Positions 36,690 to 50,300 of a DNA stretch of 64,000 nt are shown in pieces. Position numbers and translations under genes: made by a program. Origin of the DNA: Rhynochetos jubatus. Lineage: Eukaryota > Chordata > Aves > Eurypygiformes > Rhynochetidae. The notes under the pieces were generated by a model. It was not told where the DNA came from. It worked only from the letters and a program-made list of their open reading frames with translations, and ran no database searches. How positions within the stretch are numbered: the stretch's first letter is position 1; each line of letters begins with the position of its first letter. Location: NCBI GenBank assembly GCA_027574665.1, contig CM050656.1, positions 16,629,501 through 16,693,500 on the forward strand, read 5' to 3'.

Positions 36690-37480
36690 GCAGCGGTCTG
36701 TGCCCGCCCCCGCGGGGCACACGCTTACCCCCACCAGTGCCTCGGCAGGACACGATACACGCGCAGGTCCCGGGATGCGCACGCCAGGTTTCACACGGAG
36801 ATACTCACGGGTGCAGGTGGTACGTGCGCTGTTACCGGCCCGTTGTGTATTGACACAGGCAGGGAGGTGGGTGCGCACGGAGCGGAGCCGCGGCACCCGT
36901 GGTCCGCGGGGCTCGCCGCCGGCGGAGGGCAGCCCGCTGCCGCAGGGCAGCCCGAGCAGGGCTCCGCTCGCCGGCTCGCGATGGAAAAATGGAGTTTGAT
37001 AAAATCCCAGGAAGTTTTCCCAGTAGCCGAGCAGAAGAAAAGTCAGTCACGGGGTTCATTAAGTCCATACAAAGATGCTCCCATCCCTGTCCCCTTAACC
37101 AAGCCGCCCCCCGGCCCCGAGACGCGCCCGCCCCACCGCTCCGGCCCCGCTGTCGGTGCCGGGGGTGGGCTCTGCCCCGTCCCCACGGCCCCACTCACCG
37201 TCAGCCTCCGGAGCGCCGCGCCGCCCGGGACCGCCCCGCCCCGCTCGGCCCCGGCACCGCCCGCCCCGCCGCTCGGCCGCCCCGCTCCAGCCGCCGGCCA
37301 CCCCCCCTGGCTGCTGCCGCCGGCTCCGCCGTGCCCTGCCCGCGCAGAAACGCGCTTCGAGCCGTCCGTCTCCTCCCAGGCGCGGAGGCTGCGCTGCCGG
37401 CAGCCGCGGGTCCGGGCGAGGCGCGGCGGGACCGCCAGCAGCCCGGAGCGGCACACGGCTGAAGGGTCGTGCCACGGGGC
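36690..37480 (-). promoter_or_regulatory. LPAR3: CpG island, probable LPAR3 promoter and non-coding first exon
   Basis: This stretch is strongly GC-rich and full of CpG dinucleotides, unlike its flanks. On the minus strand a consensus donor (ACG|GTGAGT) ends a putative exon at 37199. A second possible minus-strand donor (GGTAAGC) occurs near 36725. The first LPAR3 coding exon begins with untranslated bases after an acceptor at 28493, so at least one upstream non-coding exon must exist, and this island is the only GC-rich candidate between LPAR3 and MCOLN2. The transcription start cannot be placed. The long ORFs inside the island, on both strands, are GC-driven and are not called as genes. Confidence 0.65.
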
Positions 37481-40400
37481 CCATCATAAGGTCCCCCATC
37501 ACCCGCATGTTGGGAGAAAGGCAAAACCCAAATAAACCAGCAGCGGCTTCCCCGAGATCACGGCAGAACAGGCAGGTGGATGCGCCACTTCCTCCCCGCT
37601 GTTCTTTAAAACGCGGTATAAAGCGCAAACAAAACTCATCTCGCCCCACGCAGCGACACAGAACCCCCGAGGCTTGTGTCGGTCCCGGAGAGCAGGACCT
37701 AGCACACACAGCTTCACCAGACTGAAGCGTAGAAGGGGGTACAAGATTTACCCGAAGATCACGGTCACTGTTAAAGACGAGGTGCAGCTTTGCACATCCA
37801 ACTTGGCTCTGGAATTCCAGCCATCCTCCAATCCCAGCAGTTTTTTCCTGTTTTATCCATCAATAGGAGGCCCCAGCGTAAGAGCCCACACTCTTGCCCA
37901 CCCTGTCCCCCACATCTGAATGCTCACCTTGAAGGTGGCTCAGAAAGCTTTTTCTTCCCTCCTTCATGCCCGTTTCTTTCTAATGCAACAGTCTCACTGC
38001 CTTTCCATCCATTTTTCTCCTCCTTTTGTTAAGTCCTACAAGCAGTTACTGTATTCAAATCTGTCTTAATGCACAGAATTAAGTGTCAACATATGCCAGA
38101 TTTCCTGTTAAGTTTAAACTCTGGGGAACAGAGTGAATGAGAAGCTCCAGCAACTGGCCCTTATCTTTTTTCCAAGAGAAGGAAAAAACCAACACCAAAC
38201 AGATGGTAGGAACCAATTTGTGTCTTCGCAATACATCAGTGACATGCTCTAACGTGGCAGGGCTGAAGCAGTAGTCGAGCTAGCAAGCAGCTCATGTGAT
38301 TCCAAAAAATAAAACACTGGACAAGAAGATTTCTGTAATGGAATCATAAAGCTAAGCCTCAAAATCAGCAAGAATTACACCTATTTTCTACATCCCTTTG
38401 GTTGATAACACTTTCCCTCATTCCCTGAGGATCCTCTCACAAGCAGGTATTTATCTAAGCAGTAGCTTTGACAGGTCACACTCAGTAAGTCCTACTAAAC
38501 TGGAAAGCAGCAGTTTTGAGTCTGAGCTCAGGGCTCCTGCACCGTGACTCGGGACAGTGGGTACCCTCGTGCCGAGGGTATAGGACGCACCTCACCTGCT
38601 TTAAGGAAGAGAGCCACTAGCCCTCAGGAGGCAACGAGCCTACCACACTGCTCATAAAACAGAAAGCACTTCCACAACTTGCTATCCTACCTCAGGTAGC
38701 ACTGCAAAACAATTAAACAAGGGCTAAAAGCAGAGAAAGAAATCCAAGCCCAAGGACTTGCCCTGCTGCAGTCAGGTGTTGGCAGTCCGTAGCCATCAGA
38801 AACGGCAACATCTCCTAGTCACAAGAGATGTGGGACTCAAGCACTCAGACGCGAGCCCTGGGAAGCACGTACTGCCCGACATGTCTGTAAGCCCCATCAG
38901 GGCAACACATACTGGAACACATTTACAACTAATTATCCACTAACATGGCATTAATTATCTGCTTCTCCTAGGTTCAAATATCTAAGATTTCCATAAGTAC
39001 TGGCAGAAGGTAGAGCAGTAAGGAAAATACAATTAATTTTCAGATGTGCTAGATTTTGGTCCTGTTTACTGGGGAACTGATTTAGAGACATTCCCGAAAG
39101 CTACCAGTAAAGTAGCAGCAAATATAGAAAACACATAACCGAGTCAAGCTTGTACATTGCTGGGCCAAGAAACTCTGTTAGCCATCAGTTAATGCTGACC
39201 ACTTCTGCAGAAGAGCACTTGGATTACCGAGGGCCCCGGAACACAGAAGACCAACACTGACCCCAACAAGTTCTACAGGTGAACACCAGGAAAAAAACTG
39301 ACTCCTCTCTCCTGAGTGGAAGACAGTAATAGTCTGTTCTAGACCACACAATTAGCATCTTCTCATTAAGCAGGTAAGTACAGAAAATCTTTGCTAACAG
39401 TGCGAAGTCTCGGTTATTGGTAGCAATTTCGTTTTTATCCAGAAGCTGTAGCAACAGCTGAGTCCACAGCAAGGCATTGCTCAGACTGGGATAGGGAAAA
39501 AACTCTGTCCCAAAGACATCTCAGCAAGAGAAGCATTAAAATCTGCAGAGCCTGGATGCTGGAGCATGGATACCGGCAGGAAAACCATCTCTTCTAGGTA
39601 TCTAGCTGCAGCCTAGGCAAGACAAAATGGCATTCATTTCCAACAAAAAAAGTATTCTTCATTGTCAAGAAGGCAAATACTGGGCAGGAAGGATTTGAAC
39701 AGCAGCACATCCTTCCAGACCTCGGTCACCACTGCTCTTACCTGATGGTAAAGGTACCATGGAAGGCTGCAGAAGCTGCAGTTATTAATCTCTCTTTAAG
39801 CATCTCAGAGGAGAGACAGAGAATGAAGAGAGACTTGTTAAAAAAGATGTTTTTTTCAGCCTATCGAAAAGGGTGTGAATCCAGCATTGTTTTTTCCCCA
39901 CTCTCCAGTTTCCCCAGAAGGAAGAAAAAAAAAAAAAACACCACCAAAACAAACCAGCTGCCACTCACCTTACTCGTACCAGGGCAGCATTTCAAATTGC
40001 CTTTGCCATCTAAAACCCAAACAAGCCAGAATTTGCAGATTCCACCCTTAGTAGCTAAGAACACAGATCAGGACCAAGTCCTAGCCAACACACTCTGGCT
40101 GAAGTGAACATCGTCTGCTACAGGCAGGTTTTGTAGGGAGCAGGTAGCCCCATTCAGACAGTGCAGCATGTGATACAACAATTCACCCACCCCAGGGGCT
40201 GTCAGTACCACTGCAAGTTTTCAGAAGCACCTGGTAACATATGCAGTACTATACTGGAAGCGCTTTAAAGCTACAGAAAGCACTGTTTCCACTGAGAAAG
40301 GTTTATGAACACCAAAGGGAAAAAATACAGTACTTTACAGACACCTAGAAAATCACCTGAACAAACCAAGCGCCAGACTCCAATTAACTTCCAGTGTTAA

Positions 40401-40890
40401 TTGGAAGAAAATATTTTCCAATTAACATATGCTTGAAATAGAAGTAATTAGGCAAGTCCATGGCATTTTTTTAGCCTGAATTCGTCCTCCAGGTTATGGC
40501 AACACAACAGTACAATAGAGATGAAAAAAAAAGATCATGCAATAATCTCATCATCCTTCACACAATGCTTGCCATGGAAGTTTCCAGCCATTCAAAAAAG
40601 TATTTACTCATACTTAAAGTAGTAAGTTTAATTTGAACACAGTACACATCAAATATTGTGGGTATAATAGAAAAGACTCACAGCCAAAAAAATAACAAAC
40701 TGCTTTTGTTTTTAGTAAAGCTGTTAAAGACTGATCTATAAATGGTTTCTGTTCAAATGATATACAAGAGGGACAACAGCAATTATTTTGCACTTCTGCA
40801 TGGCTTAGTAGTTTTACATAAATTTCAAGAAAATTAATTGTGCCAAGTAAAAATTGCAGGCTGAAGTCATCACTTTAAGTGAAAAAACTC
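37481..40890. other. Intergenic stretch between MCOLN2 and LPAR3
   Basis: It is about 3.4 kb with no recognised coding exon. A consensus minus-strand donor (ATCAG|GTAAGA, exon side ending at 39742) stands alone and could belong to an alternative LPAR3 first exon or a non-coding RNA. A poly-A tract occurs near 39925-39937. Confidence 0.6.
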
Positions 40891-40911
40891 TGCCTTTCTT
40901 CTTGACCACCT

Positions 40912-40917
40912 TTTATT
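40912..40917 (-). terminator. MCOLN2: Candidate MCOLN2 polyadenylation signal
   Basis: The minus strand reads AATAAA about 400 bases beyond the MCOLN2 stop codon, the first canonical hexamer downstream. It would give a compact 3' UTR (41314 to about 40890). Confidence 0.5.
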
Positions 40918-41314
40918 TAACTTTTAAAAAATAATTCCATGTTATTTTCATACAATTCTTTCTTAACGACAACAGTTGATTCAGGGCCGCTTTTCTTCCC
41001 CCTAGAGGTGCTTAGCAAACAGAGCTCCCACAGACAATGGTCAAGGATCAGCACTCTTTAACGTGGCAGAACTTGGGGCAAGAGTAGGAAGTTCTTCACA
41101 GCTCTGCTCCAGACACAGCTTCTGGGCTCTCCTCCTGGTCAGCCAGCTGATGTCACTTTAGCAGCTTTTCTTCCCAACACCTTCATTAGGTAAGATTAGT
41201 GTGTTCACGTGGCAGGTCCTGATAGCATGTTTCATTGCAACTTGGAGAATTATTCTTCTCCAAACAACTATGCTTTCTTTGCCTACAATAGTGGCAATTT
41301 TTGACGTGTAACCA

Positions 41315-41351
41315 TCAATTAATAAGTATCAGGTTGTCATCACTCTGTTGT
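41315..41351 (-). CDS. MCOLN2: MCOLN2 coding exon 14 (last residues and stop)
   Basis: The acceptor is CTTTTGCAG. It encodes the last 12 residues ([12 protein letters not shown]) and a TGA stop at 41317-41315. The match to the SDD-LI end of the family and the phase support this short terminal exon. Confidence 0.9.
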
Positions 41352-44300
41352 CTGCAAAAGAAAATCCGCACATTTTCATTCAGCAAGAAATACAGCGGGA
41401 AGCATTTACCCCTACAAAACCAAGTTGAGTTTTGATCCTTTTCTTCTGTGCTCTCCCACTTCAGCATACAGCGCCAACAATACAGCGCCAACACCTGCAC
41501 TGCGACAATCAAGTAGAAACTGCTGTAGTAGTAAAAGCTCTAGATTTTCACTCCAGCTACCAGACATGTGCCCCAACACTCTGCAGTGTATTACAGTAAA
41601 GCATTTTTATTCTGCCCAAGCAGACAAACACCTCTTTTTCCCCACAACGGCTTGTATGTGACACCTGAAGCTGTACCCAGCTGGAGTTCTTTTAACTAGT
41701 CAGCTTTCAAACACCCACAGTAACTGCTGGGATACCTGCCCATCATCATCTCACACACTTCTTTTTTAGCAGACAGAAGCCTCATAACCAAGCACATCAA
41801 AAGTACAAAGTTGATTTCACAAAAGCCTCAGTATGTAAGCAGACATGTATCCTACTGCTAAAATCAGGTTTGTTGCGTGAGTTGGGATTGAGCAAGCGTT
41901 CACATCCAGCTCTATTCCTTCTCCCATAGCCTGGCTTTTGCACAGTGCCCATGACCATTCAGTGCACAAGCATGAATTCTCCCAGCCTGCTTAGGGACAG
42001 CGATTCAGAGGTGCTAGGTTTTCTCAGAAACCAAATTCAAAGAGTTGACTCCCAGACCAGTGAGCACCAGGCGGGATGCTCATATCTCACCAACATCAGC
42101 TTTAAAAGGACCATTGCTAAGGCATCCAAAGGCTTGAGCTTGGTTGGCAACCAGACATTTACAAGTGTTTCTAATGTTCTGACAAATGGTATTGAACTGC
42201 TTGCCTCACAGACATAGCATAGCTTTGGGATTAAGTGCTAGTACCTGGCTGAATCACAATCTTTTTTTTTCTTCTCCTCCTCCCAGCCTAGTGAAAAAGC
42301 TTTAGAAACAGAAGACTTGCAAAACCCTATGAAGCAGTGACTTGGCTGGCCCCTGACTTCTCAGCAGTTCCACATTATCCTCTGCAGTTGTCCCATCAAC
42401 TTCCACCAGCTTCTGCATTGTAGTTTTCACATGAGCAAAACACTTCACTTAAACCATTCAGTTAGGCTCAGAATTAACACCCCCTCACCATCAGCAGACT
42501 AGGGATCCAACACCAAGTAAAGCAGAAGTGGAACAAAAGTGTCCAAATATTCCACTGGCTGAATTCTGGGTGCACTAGCGTTTGTGAAACAGCACTTTGC
42601 AGCGAGAAGGTAACTGGTGTACTTCTGAGAAAAACTCGTCTCAGAACACCCTACTGACCTCCTGCAGCAGCAGATGAATGGCATGGAAGTCCGTTCTTTT
42701 CTGTAACCAACACTGCCATGGTCTTTTAAAAATTCATGTAGGTCTGTTACCGGAAACCCACTTTGCTGGTATTTCTGAAAGAGAAAGCATTTTATTCACA
42801 ACACAAGAAGTTACTGGGCATGAAGTGTTCTAAAGTTTCCTCTAGAGCGTGATAGCCAAAACCAGAAATATTTGAGTCATTTGTTCAGTATTGGGAAAAA
42901 ACAACCGAACAACCTAATCTTATCTTAGAAATACCACATAAGTAGCTGGTGGAACAAAACAATCTAAGTGACAGAAAATTCATATTGTTCACAGATTCTC
43001 TTACGTTGTGTTTGCTCTCGTAAGACCAAGCACGTGATCTCAAGTCATACTGGCAGTGATTTTCCCTTGTTCGTATCAACTGCTGTGTCACTTGGAGTAC
43101 CCTGGGCTCATCTTCCCTAGGAACCCCCATGCTGGATTTGAAGGGCCCTAACACGGATATTCAGCACTGCCATGCCGAAGAAACGCTCTGCATGTTCAGC
43201 ACACCAAAACGGTTCCCCACTGATCCACATAAAATGCTCAGAGTGAGGAGTAAGAGTAAAGCTGTGGGGAGACGGCACTGAAGGACAAGAACAAAAGGTA
43301 ATTACCGAAATCTTCATTTCGCTTTCAGCCAGTTTATACTGGAAATAGATGGTGCGATTTTAACTTGAACAAGAAGTGGGTCTTCAGGAAGACATTTCCT
43401 TTTACCATCCCTTTCCACACAGCACATTAAGCAATTCTGGACACCTAAATGAGTTTAGAGTTATCTGCTTGGCCCCTGCCACACTCCTGCCAAGGGGATA
43501 TTCTCCAAGATGCCAGCAAACCCTTCCTGACCTCAGCTGCTGGTGTCACAAGAAGAAATGTTCACTCCAAACAAGCCTTTTCCCAGCTCTGTGTAACTAC
43601 ACTTAAAAATGGACTCTTCTTCACTCATCCTTCCACTTATGTTCCCATTAGCTGTTACCTTTTTGAAGCCAGGTAAAGCAGTAGAAAATACAGAACATGG
43701 ACACATACACACTAAAGATGATTTTCTAAACCAATTATTGTTTAGTCAACCCAGGATGACTGGGTAGTCACCCTCCCAGTTTCACCACGGACTAAGATAA
43801 AAAATACCTTACCACTCATCATAACTAATGCTAAATAGTATGGTGTTGAGTGATTAACAAGAATGAATACAAAACTGATCAGAAGTATAGAAGAAAGCAA
43901 ATTTTTTTACCTTTATGGTGTCATAGGAGTCAGTAATGAGTGCAATAAAAAGGCTGAGGATCATGTATATAAACAGACTAATGAAGGAATACAGATATAA
44001 CCGACTGAACACCCACACCAGCGTGCTCTTCTGCTGGATTTGAGCAAACGTTGCAAACATATCATCACCGTTGACCAAAGAAAACAGACACTCAGCCACC
44101 GTGTTCAGATCTTCAAACTAGAAGATAATGAGTACAAGTTATTAATGGAATCTGAAGATCAATCATCTAGAATAATGGGAAAGTGAGAAGTGTTATATAA
44201 GCAAAAGGAAGTGGGGCTTTTTGGGTGGGTGGTTTTGTTTGGGGGGTTTTTGTGTGGGTTTTTTTTTCCTCTCTAAGAGTTTTACCCATAACAGAAGTAA

Positions 44301-47300
44301 AAAAAGCAAACCCAGTCAATCAAATGCTGCCACACTTTTTCCTGTAAATTTAGGCCAAAACATACATGTCAGTAACAGAACTATAGAAATATAATCTTGG
44401 TTAATCATTATATACTGACAGCAGAAATAAGATTTATTACCAAGAAATAAACTTGTGATGCTCAACAGGCAAAGCACTCAATAACTGACCACCACAGAAT
44501 GTTTAAGTTAGTGAGTTTTAAGCAATTTTAGATCAGAAGGTAAGTGTCATTACATTTGCCAAAGCACAGTTAAAGTGATTTCACAGAATCTATACAGTAA
44601 ATCAGTGGTAGTATGCTAGGAACAGAATCCACATTCTCTGGTTTCCCAGCTCTGCAGCATTACTGGAGCATGGGTAATTAATCAATATTGTATTAAGGAA
44701 TTAGAAATGGCATATAGCCTTCAGAGCTCAAATGGTCAAAACTAGATTTGTCTTGCGATAACATCATCTACCTGTCATTCAGAAAGCCCTCTCTGAGCTG
44801 TAGGTACAAGCTATATCTGTATTGTGAAGCTACTGACACATACCCTGGACAAAATCGTGATTTCATTTCAAGGACATGCTCTTAAATTCCTAATTCCATT
44901 TCCCCAAGCTGGAACATGCCCTGAGGCTAAATTCCATTCAGCCACCAAGAAAGCACACTTTCCCCAACATGCTCTGCCCCTACAAATAACCGAATTTGTT
45001 AACTACACTTTACCGGACAATATAAATTCATGCACAATGTTTTAAAGTAGCTATTATCAATGAAGGAACACGACTACGTTCACCTGAATTGCGGTCCTAT
45101 ATTGAAAACAAGATGTCAAGAGGCATATGCTTGTAAGGAGAACATAGCGTTGCACAGGAACAGCAGGTCTGGTTTTACCTATGGCTTGTTTTTTTATTAT
45201 TATCATTTATTTACTTTTAAAGCCATTATGCTCTGCACAGTGCCACACTGCCTTCCAGCGGGGTACTGGGGAACTGTCAGAAAAAGAAAGCCCCCACACA
45301 GGCACAGTTGCTTTCCTTGACATTGATCTGTGATATTTAGCAACATGTAACATTTTGATAGATAAGCATATTATTGACTACACTTCCTTTGGCTCAGAAA
45401 ATTAATGTACTTGCTGCAGGGAAGTTACAACAGCATTTATGCTGTGCCTGCTATAAATAATTGAGTCTCTAGTATGACAGAGGATCCCACAGCATCCACC
45501 ATCCCACAGAGAAATGGATTGTCATCAACTTAAAACACGTGCAGACCGAATATCTACATTTCTCAAAGGAATTGAATTATGTTAGAGGACTCACATTATG
45601 TTAGAGTTCTGGGAGAGCAAGAAGCTGAAGCAAGCACTGCAGCATGTGTCTCCGTTACAACATATACTGTGTTTAACCAGAGATCAAGAAATCATACACT
45701 TGCTACTCATTAATGGACACCCAGCATTTATCACAACCGGAATCTGGCTTTTTTCAAACTGTCACACAGAGCATCTGCCGAGGGATGGGGCAGACACTTC
45801 CCCCAAGCTTTGCAGTTAGTCAAAGCCTTACTCCTGTACCCAGGTTTCAGACAAGAAGACATACCAGGCTCACACTTTAACATCAGCCTTAAAAGAAAAA
45901 ACCAAAACCAAACAAACAATCCCCACAATACACCCCTGCCAACAGCAAGCAAAGCAGACAAGACAAGCATTCATCCATGCAATCCAGATTTAAGCTGAAG
46001 TTACACGGCACAGGAAACCAACATCACAGCCAAGGAGATTCCCAGAAATGGTAACTGATTAGTGCCTCTTCAACCCACCTGAACTGGGATTGCCAGAAGA
46101 GGGCGAAAGAGATACAGACCAACGCACCTCTAGTCTCCAGCCAGACATTGCCTGGATAAACCATCCACTCACCACAAACACAGCCTCGTGTTGGAGTTTA
46201 CACGGAGTTCAAGCACACAGCAAAAGCAAGAATACAGTTACTTGTTAAAAGAAGCAGGTGGCAGTAGGTACACACGGAAGGAAACACTCCCACATCCTTC
46301 ATGTTACAGCTTTTCAACAGAAAAGTGAATTTAAAGACATGTTTCTGTTGTTATAGGAGCTACACACACAGAGAGATATTGACGTGTCGTTAGATCAGAA
46401 AAGGAGTAATGCTGCTGACATACCTTTTCATGATACGGTCCCAGGACAATCCAACCACAGAAAGTATAGCCAAGATAAATCATCCCAGCACAACAACAAA
46501 ACCTTAGCACTTTGGGCAACGATGCCTGCATAGTTAAAATGAGCACCTACAAATTAGGGTGGAGGAAAGAAGGGGAAAAAAGCCACAAGTTAAAAGAATC
46601 CTGAATGAGAGTGACAGATATAAATAAATGCTTTAATTGTTAAATAGTTGATTCCTGCCTTACATTGTAGGTTTGAAAATATCCCAGGTATCTGATGACT
46701 CCAACCCAGACGAACAATGTTGATGTTCCAAGTAAAATGCTGCAGATATCGTAACTTGTGAGGTTCTGAGGGATCCAAACAGAGCAGTTACAAAGCAGTA
46801 GGTATGTCAGCTTGACAGCTATTCAAGTTCCAGCAGTTCAGACAAAGCAGGGCAGTCCAATAGTGAAAGGACACACAATCACAAAAATCTGACCAAAGTA
46901 AACTGCTGTTATTTACTGAGATCACTCGAATGCAACAGTGCTGCAAGTAAAAGCACATCTACATGGATATTCTTGATGAGTCACATGAAGTCTGGAAGAA
47001 CTAAAGCCCTTCCTTTGGTTACAACACAGTTTTAAAGTTACACTGAATACCTTCAAATTTTTGTTCAAATTAAGGTTAATATATACTATTGTTAGGCAAA
47101 CAAGCTCGTTCGCTATTTATAAAACCATGACCCATCATTTAAATAAAATGCGAGCCTCAGGACTGCAACCCTTCCCGCGATACATGCATTTACATCTCTG
47201 AACAGGCGGCCAGCTCTTCGGACCCTGAACACCATTTTTAGTACAGTGATGTTTATAACCGATTCTATTTGCATTTTACTTGAGAAGGGTTGAACTGGTT

Positions 47301-50300
47301 GCAACAAGCACAAGACACCCATGTAGCTCAAGATTTCCTACCCTCATGCCCCTATCTCACCATACAGCTGGAGGTTCTCAAGGGCTTCCTCTGAGGGCCA
47401 CTCTGGGCATCTGCCCTTTGAGCCTCAGCACACAAGGCAGGAGCAGCACGCTACCTACCCTGGTTTTCCCAGAATACAAAGTTTTGTGAACACACGAATT
47501 GTTGACATACAGCTCTAACGAGGAAAAAACAAACAAAAAAAACCTAAACCAAAAGTCCCCCTGAAGAGCTGCCAGCCAGACAAAAAGCATTGATTTCAGC
47601 AAGCCCAGACCGGAAGGTCAAGGACTAGCAAGGTGACACTGTGCCTGTAGTTTGGACAGGCCCAGAAGAGCAAGCTGTAACAGGTATGTTTCCAGGCCCA
47701 CAAGCCACCAGGACCCCTGTTTCATCCAAGAGGATGACGACTCTTGGTTTCGCTGTACTATATGCACTGTTACTTCTTACAGAAGTAACTCAAGTTTGTG
47801 GGTTTGGGGCTTTTGTTGCTGTTAGGAACTGTCTACCTGCAGGTCCTATACCAGGGCTTACGGGTCCTAGTGTTGTGGAAGTAAGATGTCTAAATAGCTT
47901 ACACGGTCTTACTGAAAGACTCTGGGGGGGAAAAGGGACTGAAACTAGTTATTAGTCAAACTAATACTAGGAAAAGAAGAAATAAGAGCTAGCAAAAGTT
48001 AGCAAGATGATTAATGACTACGATAGCTCACTTTCATTGGTCCCCAAGTTAAAACACATTATACATGGTTTTAATAAGCCTAGTATTTTACCTGAAGTAT
48101 TAAAATCTCACCTTGGCTTTTATTTCCATTTTTAGGATTGACCCAATGATTGTCATCACATCACTGATAATTACCAGGACATACCACCCATTTATGAACT
48201 CCAGGCGATCAGCATGACAGACGTGACGCTTATATTTCTCCAAGAAGTAGTTCACAAATCTCTATTGACAAGCATTTAGGGGTTTAGTTACAGGTCACCT
48301 TAGATAAAAAATATGTAGATATCCCAGTAGTGTAGCAATGCTCAAGTTTCACATATCCCCTTTTCCTATAGTATTTGCTGGAATAACAACTTAAAACCCT
48401 CAATAGCAACAGGAATAAACAGGAAAATAATTAGGATGGTTTACACAAGTGAAAACCAACTTTCCACAGAATAGCTAACTGCAGAACCAATTCCCACTAG
48501 CCTAACCATGGCTTGTTATCCCCTTTTTAATGCCCTTCATAAAAGGTTTCTATCCACCTCCAACAGAGTAAGGTCACCGAACTACGGGAGCAAAGAAGAA
48601 AATTAACTCAAATACAACTATACAGCAAGAGTTCTCATTTCCAATAGAGCTGGCATCACTTCTCATAGCCAACACTGCTTATCTGCTTTCACTTGCTCTT
48701 TTCGCTCATGAACAAATGCTGATGTCCCTATTCCTTCAAACAGCAGAGGCAGTTTGACAATGCCTCTGCTGAACTGTCCTCTTCAATCGTCTTGTAAACA
48801 AGTTATAAAATGATATATTGAACACAGTAAACAAGTATCTCTGCTTTCATATCCTACCTATCCTGAACTCTTCTTTCCCAACTCTTTTTTTATTAGCATG
48901 CCAAATGCTTGAAAATTCTGTATCAATTAATGCCTAGAAAATGGCATATCTCAGGGCCCAACTTATGTTTCTGCATCAGTATTTGGACCAGAAGAGCTGA
49001 GACCGCTTACACAATGCTCTGCAAGCCGCTTGAGATGAAGGTGGACAGGGCTAGTCTCAGTCTGCAAAGGAGACTAAGCAGGGAAGAAGGTGACAGCAGA
49101 CAATGATCAGGATTGTGGAGGGAGAAGGAAAGAATTGACAAAAGGTGGTTCCAGTGCCAGGAAGACCAAAAATCCCAGCCAAAGTCAGACTATATGCTGT
49201 GGTTTACATTTTCTCCAGTTAGAGCTGGTTTTGAGGAATGTTCATTAAAGCATTAATTTCTGCAAGGACTCTATGATAATTCTGCTCTGAAGCCAGGGAA
49301 GGAAGGATTCATGTTCTGAACATGCAGGATGTATTGGCTGTTAGCAGCACAAAAACTCAGAAGTCTTTTTGTGTAAAATGCTGGAAAAATAATAATATCA
49401 TTCTTTTACCCTTGAGAGATAAAACAAAATACTTTATATTGCAGCACCAAACGAACAGAACCCATTCATAGTAACTGTTCACCACAGACATCTACATATC
49501 CTTTCTAGGGATAGAGATAACAGTAAGAGAGCAATATCCTGCAACAGATTTACTACTCCATTTTTCAGAAGATATCACTTTACAAGACTAACAGCAAACA
49601 AGACAGAGACAAAATAAGCATCGAGTTTATGAGCACTGTACTTACCTTTTGTAGTCTCAAGGCAAGAACAATGGATCGTGTGCAGAGGATGAGAGAAGCA
49701 AAGCAACTTAGAATGACAAATCCATCAAAGACTAAAATATACTGAGTGTTCTTCTGGAGAACTGTAAAGTGTCAAGGAAAAGAAGCACAGTTAGTCTTTT
49801 CACATCACTCTGAGCACAAATTATTTGCAAGATGTCACATACTTTGCACTTAAACACTCTGACCCCATAGATGGGTTGTAAGAAATATTCTTCCTGCAGG
49901 CATTTCTTGAGCACAACTGAGTAGAGAATTACATCAATACAGCTATGGAGACTGGGCCACAAGAATGAAAAGCATGTTCAAGTTATTAAAAATAAAACCA
50001 AAAATGGGTATATTAATACAGGTGTGCCTTTTTTTTCACCCCATCTAGTTTACCTGTGCATCTGTGCTCTAACAGTGTTACAATTCCAAAGGGTAAAAGA
50101 AACGCAGACATTGGTCCATATCAACACCATTAACTTAAAAAAAAAAAAGCCCACCTTCTCATTCTGTGACCTGCAGTCAGAAACTTGCTTGACTTTCTGT
50201 ACTGTATTCTTTTTATCCACAGGTTTAGAAGCCATCACGTGAACTCAAGTCAGGTGTTATAGTTTCCTTATTCATATCAATTATCCCTACCTTTTTCACG

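Larger units (their letters stand above)
28494..37198 (-). other. LPAR3: LPAR3 5' intron (inferred)
   Basis: This spans from the putative non-coding exon donor to the acceptor of the first coding exon. No protein-coding exon was recognised on either strand. It contains a G-quadruplex-prone stretch (28629-28653), a 16-base poly-G run (29062-29077) and G/T-rich low-complexity sequence (36411-36440). Its right boundary depends on the proposed donor at 37199. Confidence 0.5.

Noticed and set aside
36843-37725. Long overlapping ORFs (107-230 codons) on both strands
   Set aside because: They lie in a CpG island where stop codons are rare, are Pro/Arg/Ala rich in all frames, and show no domain.
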